Assembly (NCBI GenBank): GCA_030706405.1
Contig: JAUZOO010000011.1
Location: forward strand, 124,001-188,000
Direction of reading: 5' to 3'
Length of the DNA stretch: 64,000 nt
From: Bacteroidota bacterium
GTDB lineage: Bacteria; Bacteroidota; Bacteroidia; Bacteroidales; JAAUTT01
The stretch's first letter is position 1, and the number at the start of each line of letters is the position of its first letter. Below are positions 9,137 to 16,497 of the stretch, one piece after another. The translations under genes and the position numbers were made by a program. The notes beneath the pieces are model-generated. The model saw only the letters and a list, made by a program, of their open reading frames with translations, made no database searches and had not been told where the DNA came from.

Positions 9137-9796
9137 ATGGATGCCTTAAATGTAATTATTTCAGATAATCAACCCTTTACCCGACATGGTATTGTCGCAA
9201 TTCTAAATAATTATTTTAACGGTCATATCCGTTTCGAAGAAGCAAAAAACAAGGAAGAACTGCTTTGTAAACTTGAAAGCTTCCGGCCTCAGGTTCTCAT
9301 TATCGACTTTGAACTGTTTGATTTCAGCGAAATCTCCGAACTAAACGAAATAATCCGCAAAGCTCCCAATACCGGCATTCTTGTAGTTACCGATAACCAA
9401 GCGCCTGTGGATATTATGAAGGTTCTCGATTGTGGTATTACTAACTACATCCTTAAATCGTGCGAGCCGCAGGAGCTTATCGAAGCCTTTAACGCCGTTA
9501 CCGGAAGCCGTAAATATTTCAGCAGTGATGTGCTCGACATTTTACTCGAACGCAAATCCACGTCAAAACAAACGCAAGATCCCGGGCGACTCACCACGTC
9601 CGAAACCGACATTGTTCGGCTCATTGCTCAAGGCCTAACAACCAAAGAGATAGCCCTTCAAAAACACCTAAGTTTTCACACCATCATTACCCACCGCAAA
9701 AATATTTTTCGCAAGCTGGGCATTAGCAATGCTTCGGAACTATTGATGTACGCCATGCGAACCGGAATTATCGATTCTACAGAATATTATATTTGA
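9137..9796 (+). CDS. NarL/LuxR-family response regulator
   Basis: The frame is open from 9059, but the ATG at 9137 begins exactly where receiver domains begin (MDALNVIISDNQPFTRHG), giving 219 residues. The receiver domain spans about 3-120, with the likely phospho-acceptor Asp57 in LIIDFELFD and a Lys in YILKSCEPQE. A LuxR-type helix-turn-helix follows at about 150-212 (LTTSETDIVRLIAQGLTTKEIA). No histidine kinase is adjacent, so it is an orphan regulator. It converges on the HxlR gene with 24 bp between stops. Confidence 0.88.
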   Translation: MDALNVIISDNQPFTRHGIVAILNNYFNGHIRFEEAKNKEELLCKLESFRPQVLIIDFELFDFSEISELNEIIRKAPNTGILVVTDNQAPVDIMKVLDCGITNYILKSCEPQELIEAFNAVTGSRKYFSSDVLDILLERKSTSKQTQDPGRLTTSETDIVRLIAQGLTTKEIALQKHLSFHTIITHRKNIFRKLGISNASELLMYAMRTGIIDSTEYYI

Positions 9797-9820
9797 TTTC
9801 GGACTAACCCTCCTTTTCTC

Positions 9821-10267
9821 TTAATTACTTTGAATAAGCTGCGAATTTGTTTTCGTGGCGAAGCATTCACGGGCCTTAATAATCTCGTCCATGTGGGTGC
9901 TGGCCCATTCTCCCAGGTTTACCATTTGCTCCAGTAAACTGAAGCCGAGCGATGTAAGCCGGTATTCAACCCGTGGCGGAATCTGAGGATAAATTGTGCG
10001 TTCCACCAATCCATCCTGTTCGAGCGAACGGAGCGTTACTGTGAGCATTCGCTGCGAGATACCACTAATCTTCGACTTCAATTCGTTAAACCGCATCTTA
10101 TCGGTTTGCCCTAATTGTAAAATGGTATAAATCGACCATTTGTCGCCAAAGCGATCGAGAATATCGCGAATTGGGCAATACCCTTTAAACTCCGACGAAG
10201 GATTATAAATTATTTCAAACTTTTTTCCCAAGTCAATTGTTTGATTATCAATATTAGTTCTTTCCAT
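9821..10267 (-). CDS. HxlR-family transcriptional regulator
   Basis: A 148-residue winged helix protein of the HxlR type. The N-terminal CPIRDILDRFGDKWSIYTIL is the family hallmark, with its Cys at residue 31, followed by the recognition region ISQRMLTVTLRSLEQDGLVERTIYP. Many HxlR proteins sense electrophiles or oxidants through that Cys and repress a divergent reductase or quinone-related gene. Here the divergent neighbour is an NAD(P)-binding NmrA-like protein, and the shared intergenic region carries a perfect inverted repeat. Control of that neighbour is inferred. Confidence 0.92.
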   Translation of the reverse strand: MERTNIDNQTIDLGKKFEIIYNPSSEFKGYCPIRDILDRFGDKWSIYTILQLGQTDKMRFNELKSKISGISQRMLTVTLRSLEQDGLVERTIYPQIPPRVEYRLTSLGFSLLEQMVNLGEWASTHMDEIIKARECFATKTNSQLIQSN

Positions 10268-10307
10268 GTTTCTATGTATTTTTAAAGTGCCTTCTTGTTT
10301 AATCTCC

Positions 10308-10342
10308 AGTTACTTTTTAACTTTGAGTTATCAAAAGTAACT
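10308..10342. promoter_or_regulatory. candidate HxlR operator
   Basis: AGTTACTTTT (10308-10317) and AAAAGTAACT (10333-10342) form a perfect 10-bp inverted repeat around a smaller one, TAACT-TTG-AGTTA (10318-10330). It lies in the 111-bp region between the divergent HxlR and NmrA-like genes, where an HxlR dimer would be expected to bind. Confidence 0.55.
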
Positions 10343-10378
10343 AAATTATCAATAAGAATTAACTTAAAACTAAGAGAA

Positions 10379-11023
10379 ATGAAAATTGCAATAATCGGAG
10401 CAAGCGGATATGTTGGATCCGAAATCCTCAACGAAGCCCTTTCGAGGGGCCATCAGGTTACAGCCATGGTTCGTAACCCCGAAAAAATCACAGTAAAACA
10501 TGCAAAACTGACGGTTGTAAAATCGGATGTTTTCAACGAAGTCGAAACTACCAAAACACTTGTCGGGCACGATGTTGTGGTTAGCTCATATAATCCGGGG
10601 TGGCAAAATCCCAATATTTATGCCGACTTTCTTAAAGGCTCTGAGACCATTCTTAACAGCGCTAAAAAGTCGGGAGTGAGTCGGTTGTTGGTTATTGGAG
10701 GTGCCGGCAGTCTTGAAATAGCCCCCGGAGTTCAGCTGGTTGACACTCCCGAATTTCCTGCCGAATACAAACAAGGGGCTTTGGCTGCCCGCGATTTTCT
10801 AAATATACTTAGAAAAGAATCATCGTTTGCATGGACATTCTTAAGTCCGGCCATTCTGCTCGTACCGGGCGAACGTACAGGAAGCTACCGTGCAGGTACC
10901 GATACTCCTGTGTTTAACGCCAATGGCGAAAGCAAAATTACCGTAGCCGACATGGCCATTGCCATTGTTGACGAACTCGAAAATCCGAAGTATATTAAAA
11001 AACGTTTTACTGTTGGTTATTAA
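10379..11023 (+). CDS. NAD(P)-dependent epimerase/NmrA-like protein
   Basis: The ATG at 10379 gives a 214-residue protein that starts directly with the Rossmann fold (MKIAIIGASGYVGSEIL); the longer upstream frame adds an implausible leader. The family is the SDR-like NAD(P)H-binding group (YwnB/NmrA type). GASGYVG is the nucleotide-binding loop, and VSRLLVIGGAGSLEI and WTFLSPAILLVPGERTG are typical later segments. Relatives act as flavin or quinone reductases or redox sensors; the substrate is not readable here. It is divergent from an HxlR regulator. Confidence 0.85.
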   Translation: MKIAIIGASGYVGSEILNEALSRGHQVTAMVRNPEKITVKHAKLTVVKSDVFNEVETTKTLVGHDVVVSSYNPGWQNPNIYADFLKGSETILNSAKKSGVSRLLVIGGAGSLEIAPGVQLVDTPEFPAEYKQGALAARDFLNILRKESSFAWTFLSPAILLVPGERTGSYRAGTDTPVFNANGESKITVADMAIAIVDELENPKYIKKRFTVGY

Positions 11024-11067
11024 TTGCAGATAGCTTAAATTTATATAAATCCTTAAATCAATAGATT

Positions 11068-11652
11068 ATGAAAAAACTTTTTCTCCTTTTCGTGTTGGCC
11101 CTCTCGCAAGTGGCCTTATTTGCCCAAACCAAATGGACCGTTGACAACGTACATTCATCCATCAAATTTACAGTATCGCACCTAGTAATTTCGGAGGTTG
11201 AGGGGACGTTTAAAACCTACTCAGGAACAGTCATGGCGAGTAAGCCAGACTTTACCGATGCCGCCATAGATTTTACCGTAGAAGTAAAAAGCATCAGTAC
11301 CGACAACGAAATGCGCGACACACATTTGAAATCGGCCGATTTTTTTGATGCTGAAAAATATCCGCAGATGACCTTTAAAAGTACTTCATTTAAAAAGTTG
11401 ACTGCCAATAAATATCTGTTAACCGGTAATTTAACCATCCATGGTATTACCAAGTCTGTTAAATTTGACGTAACTTATGGAGGAACAGCTAACGATGGCT
11501 ATGGAAATACCAAAGCCGGGTTTAAAGCTACCACCAAAATCAACCGATTCGACTATGGGCTTCAATGGAACAAACTCACCGAAGCCGGTGGCGCCACCGT
11601 TGGCAAAATAGTAACTATCAATATTAAACTTGAGCTGGCTAAGGCAAAATAA
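11068..11652 (+). CDS. YceI-family periplasmic protein
   Basis: A 194-residue protein with a signal peptide ending near QVALFAQ (residues 1-20), then the YceI lipocalin-like domain. Landmarks are WTVDNVHSSIKFTVSHL, the core FTVEVKSISTDNEMRDTHLKSADFFDAEKYPQMTF split across residues 70-105, and LTIHGITKSVKFDV. The family binds long polyprenoid or fatty amphiphiles in the periplasm. It follows the NmrA-like gene by 44 bp in the same direction, so co-expression under HxlR control is possible. A terminator follows. Confidence 0.93.
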   Translation: MKKLFLLFVLALSQVALFAQTKWTVDNVHSSIKFTVSHLVISEVEGTFKTYSGTVMASKPDFTDAAIDFTVEVKSISTDNEMRDTHLKSADFFDAEKYPQMTFKSTSFKKLTANKYLLTGNLTIHGITKSVKFDVTYGGTANDGYGNTKAGFKATTKINRFDYGLQWNKLTEAGGATVGKIVTINIKLELAKAK

Positions 11653-11672
11653 TCGCTTAAAATAGTATGCTC

Positions 11673-11709
11673 AAAGGCTGTCCAACCATCGTTGCGACAG
11701 CCTTTTTAT
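11673..11709 (+). terminator. rho-independent terminator after the YceI gene
   Basis: Stem AAAGGCTGTC (11673-11682) and GACAGCCTTT (11696-11705) followed by T residues, 20 bp after the stop. Confidence 0.85.
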
Positions 11710-11771
11710 TTTATGGCGGTTCAGAATATTGCTTTCTAAAATTAGTTTACTTTGCAAAAAGATAAAAAGAT

Positions 11772-12581
11772 ATGAATATCGATGAAAAATACACCAAATT
11801 AAAAGCTATTCTATTATCAATGAAAGAAGTAGTAGTGGCTTACTCAGGTGGCGTTGATAGCTCTTTTCTTTTAAAAGTAGCTGTTGATACCCTGAACGAT
11901 AAAGCATTGGGTGTGCTGGCGGTTTCGCCTACATACCCTTCGCGCGAATATGAAAAAGCAAAGGACCTGGCAGAGTGGATGGGTGCAAGGTTATCGATTA
12001 TCGAATCGAACGAAATGGATAAAGAAGAGTTTCGGCAAAATCCCATAAATCGTTGCTATTTCTGTAAAAGCGAACTATTCGAACGGATTGGTGAATTACT
12101 GGATAACAACCTGTACAAAAATATGGTTGACGGTTCAAATCTTGATGATCTGGGCGACCATCGTCCGGGCATGAAGGCCCTGAAAGAAAAAGGTATACGA
12201 AGCCCATTGCAGGAGGCCGAACTTACCAAGGCCGAGATTCGCGAATTGTCACAACGCCTCGGGATGCCAACCTGGGATAAAGATTCGCTTGCATGCCTGT
12301 CATCGCGTTTTCCATACGGCGAAACAATTGATATTGAAAAATTACGCATGGTCGATGAAATTGAAAATTTTCTGTTCGATCTTGGATTTCGTGATATCCG
12401 GGCACGACATCAGAAAAGTACGCTTAAGATAGAAGTTCGTCCAGACCTCATCAATCGTTTTTTCGAAGATGACGTTCGCGACAAGCTTCTTTCAAAAGCA
12501 AAATCGTTGGGTTATAAATATGTTACCGTCGATTTGGAAGGATATCGCCAGGGGAGCATGAACGAAGTATTGGCAAAATAA
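11772..12581 (+). CDS. larE: LarE-type ATP-dependent sulfur transferase
   Basis: A 269-residue PP-loop protein of the LarE family, which in Lactiplantibacillus builds the pincer nickel cofactor of lactate racemase by giving up a cysteine sulfur. The PP-loop SGGVDS is at residues 25-30, a CYFC pair at 95-98 and CLSSRFPYG begins at Cys175, the position of the sulfur-donating cysteine in characterised LarE. With three cysteines present, an iron-sulfur cluster variant is also conceivable. No larA, larB or larC lies in the window, so the target cofactor is unknown. Confidence 0.88.
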   Translation: MNIDEKYTKLKAILLSMKEVVVAYSGGVDSSFLLKVAVDTLNDKALGVLAVSPTYPSREYEKAKDLAEWMGARLSIIESNEMDKEEFRQNPINRCYFCKSELFERIGELLDNNLYKNMVDGSNLDDLGDHRPGMKALKEKGIRSPLQEAELTKAEIRELSQRLGMPTWDKDSLACLSSRFPYGETIDIEKLRMVDEIENFLFDLGFRDIRARHQKSTLKIEVRPDLINRFFEDDVRDKLLSKAKSLGYKYVTVDLEGYRQGSMNEVLAK

Positions 12582-12602
12582 GCCTCAGTAAAGGATCTAT
12601 CG

Positions 12603-12637
12603 AACAGCCCCGTCTGAATTTTTCAGGCGGGGCTGTT
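12603..12637 (+). terminator. rho-independent terminator after larE
   Basis: AACAGCCCCGTCTGAA (12603-12618), loop TTT, then TTCAGGCGGGGCTGTT (12622-12637) with one G-T pair. The T run after it is short (TTT), but the GC-rich stem is strong. Confidence 0.7.
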
Positions 12638-12756
12638 TCGTTACCACATTTTAGGTATATCAAAATGCCATGTTTGGGCTATTCCAAAGCTTCTGGCAAG
12701 ATGGTAGCTTTGTTATGTCGAAAATTAGTAATGAGTTAAACCAAACCACACAAATC

Positions 12757-13083
12757 ATGAGTAAAATTAATTGCTGGGAATTTAAAAAATGCGGACGCGA
12801 ACCCGGCGGAGCTAATGTTAAAGAACAAGGGATTTGCCCTGCATCAATTGAACGGCGTGCTAACGGAATTCATGGCGGCAAAAACGGAGGTCGGTGCTGC
12901 TGGGCTGTAATGGCCACACAGTGCAGTGGAGGCGACACAAAAGAGAAATCCTTTGCCAATAAATTGTCGGCTTGCATTAGCTGCGAATTTTACAAAGTAG
13001 CTTTTAAAGAAGAATGGGGAAAACCAACTTACAAAAGCCCTGTTCAGATTTCAGAAATAATTGCGCTAAAACCTGTATTCTAA
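12757..13083 (+). CDS. two-CW domain, Cys-rich small protein
   Basis: I place the start at the ATG at 12757 (MSKINCWEFKKCG), giving 108 residues; earlier in-frame ATGs at 12670 and 12715 add a poorly conserved-looking leader. The protein has two CW-containing motifs, CWEFKKCGREPGG at the start and GRCCWAVMATQC in the middle, plus CPAS and CISCEFYK, nine cysteines in all. This layout matches proteins annotated as two-CW domain in anaerobes. A metal or iron-sulfur site is likely; the function is unknown. Confidence 0.75.
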   Translation: MSKINCWEFKKCGREPGGANVKEQGICPASIERRANGIHGGKNGGRCCWAVMATQCSGGDTKEKSFANKLSACISCEFYKVAFKEEWGKPTYKSPVQISEIIALKPVF

Positions 13084-13089
13084 ATCACA

Positions 13090-13122
13090 AAGTTACGTTT
13101 GCTTAAAAGGCAAGCGTAACTT
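13090..13122. other. 13-bp hairpin without T run
   Basis: AAGTTACGTTTGC (13090-13102) pairs with GCAAGCGTAACTT (13110-13122), with one G-T pair and a 7-base loop. It lies between the two-CW gene and the hydrolase gene. No T run follows, so it may be a weak terminator, an RNA-stabilising stem or an operator. Confidence 0.4.
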
Positions 13123-13147
13123 AAAAAGTGCTAAAAATTAGATCACC

Positions 13148-13702
13148 ATGAAAATAAACATCCTTCCCGGACTAAATAATTCAGGTTCGGGCCATTGGCA
13201 GACCAATTGGCAAGTTAAATATGGTTTTTATCGTGTAGAGCAGGAAGATTGGGCTCAGCCGGATTTTCAAAAATGGAAAAATACCTTAATAAATTATCTG
13301 ACAAAAGATAAGGATGAGAAGGATAATATTCTGATAGCTCATAGTTTGGGATGCCTTCTGGTTGTTAAGTCACTACCCGAAATCCGGGAATATGTGAAAG
13401 GGATTTTTCTGGTTGCTCCTGCTGATCCTAACGGAGAACTATTTCCCAGACAACTACAAGCCTTTAATAATCTGCCTGACCATGATTTGGGAATTCCCGG
13501 ATATCTAATCTTTAGTGGGGACGACCCTTATGCAAGCGTATCTTTTGCCGAAAAATATGGCCTTACATGGGGACTAAAAACCGTGAATATCGGAAGAAAA
13601 GGACATATCAACAGCGAGTCGGCTTTGGGCGACTGGGAGGAAGGCTTTGATTATCTGGGCCAACTTTTAGGTACTGTGTTGACGGTAAAAAACTTCGTTT
13701 AG
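13148..13702 (+). CDS. RBBP9/YdeN-family serine hydrolase
   Basis: A 184-residue alpha/beta hydrolase of the RBBP9 group. The N-terminal ILPGLNNSGSGHWQ and the nucleophile elbow AHSLGC (Ser66) are characteristic, with Asp in SGDDPYAS near residue 120 and His in RKGHINSES near 157 completing the triad. Family members are cytoplasmic serine hydrolases whose natural substrates are mostly unknown. There is no signal peptide. A GAPDH gene follows in the same direction 73 bp later; a link between the two is not evident. Confidence 0.9.
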   Translation: MKINILPGLNNSGSGHWQTNWQVKYGFYRVEQEDWAQPDFQKWKNTLINYLTKDKDEKDNILIAHSLGCLLVVKSLPEIREYVKGIFLVAPADPNGELFPRQLQAFNNLPDHDLGIPGYLIFSGDDPYASVSFAEKYGLTWGLKTVNIGRKGHINSESALGDWEEGFDYLGQLLGTVLTVKNFV

Positions 13703-13775
13703 GGTTAAATACCATAAATTTGGTATTGTCTTCTGCGCTTTAATGGGTAATTTTGCGCGCAAAAATTTACAGTTT

Positions 13776-14774
13776 ATGGCCATCAGAGTTGGAATTAATG
13801 GAGTTGGACGTATTGGCAAACTGGTCTTTCGCTTATTGAACGAATCGGAAAAGTTTGAATTAGTGGCAGTAAATGACCCAATGCCACCGGAAATCCTGAA
13901 AACGTTGTTACGGTACGATACAATACACGGGAAGTTCGCCGACATTGAACAACCCAATAAAAATCTTTTTGTAGTAAACGGGAAAGAAATTGCGCTGTCG
14001 CACGAGTATTCACCGGAGTTAATACCCTGGCATAAATACGGCGTCGATTGCGTGATAGAAGCTTCGGGTAAATTTAAGACCCGGCAGGCGCTCGAAAGGC
14101 ACATCCAGAGCGGAGCTAAAAGAGTTATGCTGAGCCAGCCATCCGACGATGACTTGGACAGTATTATAGTGCTTGGAGTAAATGAAGAAACGCTATCCCC
14201 AAACGACAGGATTATCTCTAACGCCTCGTGTACAACCAATTGTTTAGCACCGCTTATTAAAACCATCGACAATTCGTTTGGATTACAAAACGCATTTTTT
14301 AACACGGTACATCCGTTTACCAACAACCAATCGTTAATGGACGGCCCACACCCCGACCCTCGGCGTTCGCGTTCGGCATTTTGTAACATCATCCCCACAA
14401 CCAGTACTGCTGTTAAAGCCTTAAAAAAAGTAATGCCCGAAATGCAGGATAGAATCGACGGCTTTGCCACACGTGTACCGGTGCCACTGGGTTCCTACAT
14501 TGAAATAACGGCTCAATTAGACCAAAATGTGACCAAAGAAATCGTAAACAATAGTTTTCTTGAGGCATCAAAAAAATTCCGTAAAGGAATTCTCGAATAT
14601 TGTTCAGATCCCATTGTGTCGTCCGACATTATCGGAAACAGCAATTCGGCGATCTTCGATTCCCTCTGTACCAAAGTGCTTGGCAATAATTTTGTACAGG
14701 TGCTGGCCTGGTATGACAATGAAACGGCCTATTCGAACCGGATTGTAGATTTGATTGAGTATTGGTACAGCTAA
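13776..14774 (+). CDS. gap: glyceraldehyde-3-phosphate dehydrogenase, divergent type
   Basis: The ATG at 13776 gives 332 residues, the normal GAPDH length, starting MAIRVGINGVGRIG. Catalytic Cys152 is in SNASCTTNC and the partner His179 is in NTVHPFTNNQ. Several usually fixed positions differ: WYDNETAYSNR replaces the common WYDNEWGYSNR, VIEASGKF replaces VIESTGVF, and PHPDPRRSR replaces the common PHKDLRRAR. The catalytic core is kept, so it is probably active, but it looks like a secondary paralogue rather than the main glycolytic enzyme. No pgk or tpi is near. Confidence 0.88.
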   Translation: MAIRVGINGVGRIGKLVFRLLNESEKFELVAVNDPMPPEILKTLLRYDTIHGKFADIEQPNKNLFVVNGKEIALSHEYSPELIPWHKYGVDCVIEASGKFKTRQALERHIQSGAKRVMLSQPSDDDLDSIIVLGVNEETLSPNDRIISNASCTTNCLAPLIKTIDNSFGLQNAFFNTVHPFTNNQSLMDGPHPDPRRSRSAFCNIIPTTSTAVKALKKVMPEMQDRIDGFATRVPVPLGSYIEITAQLDQNVTKEIVNNSFLEASKKFRKGILEYCSDPIVSSDIIGNSNSAIFDSLCTKVLGNNFVQVLAWYDNETAYSNRIVDLIEYWYS

Positions 14775-14820
14775 ATGAATTGACAAGGGTCAGTTATAAC
14801 AACTGAACAACTTGTTTAAA

Positions 14821-16182
14821 TTATTGGCCAATTAACGACAAAACGGCCTTCGTATCCGGATATTGTACAAGTTTACCATTATCCAGAAGAGCTGCGATTT
14901 CAAACATGTTATTATGAAGAGCGGTTTGTAAAATATCGTCCGGGAAAATGGCGTATTTGCCCATAAAATAATGCGTTTCCCAATCGACGAAGTCGTAGGC
15001 CAGAAAAACCAGCTCGGTACAATTGATCAGATCCGACGATTCTATGTCGAAATTAAAATCATATCCTTTTTTTATCTGTTTAAGGATGTTGCTCATTACC
15101 TCCATTTTTTGATCCGAATCAAGTCGTTTGGGGCGAAGAATAAGGTAGGTTTGCGCATGAGCAAAATCTCTCAGGCTGCTGATGTGTACACCGCCAATGG
15201 TAGTTGATTCAGCCATGGCGCGATCGTTGATGGTTACTTCGCGTTTAGATTCCCTGCCAAGTTTTTCGGCATTTACCGGATATTTTCTACGGTTTTTAAC
15301 GTCGAGCCAGATGGAGGCATGGGTAAAATATCCGGGAATTACTTGATTAGTCAGGTAACCGGAGGATTTCGACAAGACGATATCTCCCGCCTGTAATTGC
15401 GACAGGAGTTTCTCTGCATTTTCACGCTGGCTGCGGCGTATAATTTTATTGGGTTTACTGCTGAAAAAGGTCTTTCCTAAATAGCTGAAAGCATTGTGTA
15501 ATGCGGAATGTAAGCGGTCGTTATGCTGATAAATACTATAAAAAGCTGCCTTAAAAATATTGGTTTTCGGTAATTGCGCCAGAATACTATCTGATGGATA
15601 TGCTCCGCCGTTTCGGCTTTGCTTTAAGCGACGCCTAACCTTAGGCGAATAGAGGTAATTGCGGCTTTTCCGTATCACTTTTCGCGGGATATTGTTCGCT
15701 GCATCGCCAGCATTTAAAGCTCTGCGTAACGTTTTATCACACTGGTATTGACGTTCATATTCTGCGGCAGCCAATAATAACTTGGACGCTCCATACTTCT
15801 GCAACGAGGTTAAACTATCGCGACGCAGACCTCCACGATGTAACAGGTAATTGAAAAAACGATCGTTATCAACCTGCATCCCAAAATCATAGTAAATTTG
15901 ATTTAAATCATTTGCCATCAAATGGTTTTCGATATTCTTCTTAAGAACAATGCGTTGTAAAACGCTGTCGGTTCTGTGTGTAACCTCTTTTCGCTGGGCT
16001 TCGCGGGCTTCAATTTGCCCGTTACTTATTGGGGCAAGAAGATTTTGTCGCTTTGACTTGCCTAAATAATTCTTTTGAAGGCCAACACAAGATGTTGCCA
16101 ATACCAGAAATGCCAGAATAAAAAACGCTACACGATCTGCTGATTTACAGGCGGAAGTATGTTTAAAACCAGAAAATAGCAT
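14821..16182 (-). CDS. YiiX-like permuted NlpC/P60 lipoprotein
   Basis: A 453-residue protein whose N-terminus ends in a lipobox (VLATSC, Cys32). The first half (about 40-250) is helical, basic and unrecognised. The second half (about 262-430) is a YiiX/YaeF type permuted papain-like domain with GDIVLSKSSG at 266-275, a catalytic His288 in YFTHASIW and Cys388 in LINCTELVF. These enzymes cleave amide or ester bonds, possibly in cell-wall peptides or lipoproteins. The long N-terminal extension is unusual. It is anchored in the envelope by inference. Confidence 0.82.
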   Translation of the reverse strand: MLFSGFKHTSACKSADRVAFFILAFLVLATSCVGLQKNYLGKSKRQNLLAPISNGQIEAREAQRKEVTHRTDSVLQRIVLKKNIENHLMANDLNQIYYDFGMQVDNDRFFNYLLHRGGLRRDSLTSLQKYGASKLLLAAAEYERQYQCDKTLRRALNAGDAANNIPRKVIRKSRNYLYSPKVRRRLKQSRNGGAYPSDSILAQLPKTNIFKAAFYSIYQHNDRLHSALHNAFSYLGKTFFSSKPNKIIRRSQRENAEKLLSQLQAGDIVLSKSSGYLTNQVIPGYFTHASIWLDVKNRRKYPVNAEKLGRESKREVTINDRAMAESTTIGGVHISSLRDFAHAQTYLILRPKRLDSDQKMEVMSNILKQIKKGYDFNFDIESSDLINCTELVFLAYDFVDWETHYFMGKYAIFPDDILQTALHNNMFEIAALLDNGKLVQYPDTKAVLSLIGQ

Positions 16183-16210
16183 ACGAACTTTTACAAAAAT
16201 TTTTACGATT

Positions 16211-16226
16211 ATTGACAGCCGTCAAT
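16211..16226. promoter_or_regulatory. small inverted repeat ATTGAC-N4-GTCAAT
   Basis: A perfect 6-bp inverted repeat in the divergent region between the YiiX-like gene and the PL11 gene, about 30 bp upstream of the YiiX-like start. The rest of the 315-bp region is AT-rich and holds no gene. It is a possible operator only. Confidence 0.3.
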
Positions 16227-16369
16227 CTTTTGGCTAAAAGTGAGAAAATCATTACGGAATATCAATACCTTCTTAATGGTATATTTTTGATTTATTACAG
16301 AAATTGACCGCTGCAATCTTAATCATCCATTTGTATTCCGTCTATATTTTGGAACGTACACACCCGCAA

Positions 16370-16400
16370 TTTGGGACAAAATTGACAATAGCTATTTCTT
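16370..16400 (+). promoter_or_regulatory. candidate Bacteroidota promoter of the PL11 gene
   Basis: TTTG (16370-16373) is followed after 19 bp by TATTTCTT (16393-16400), close to the TTTG / TAnnTTTG pattern of the Bacteroidota primary sigma factor. This would leave a leader of about 90 bases before the ATG at 16498. Confidence 0.35.
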
Positions 16401-16497
16401 TCAACCTTTACATTTGTTCCTGAACTTTTTCAAGTTTTTATATCTAATCCATGCTACTAAAAAGCGCTTTAATCACCTTGTAAAACTATCACTAATC

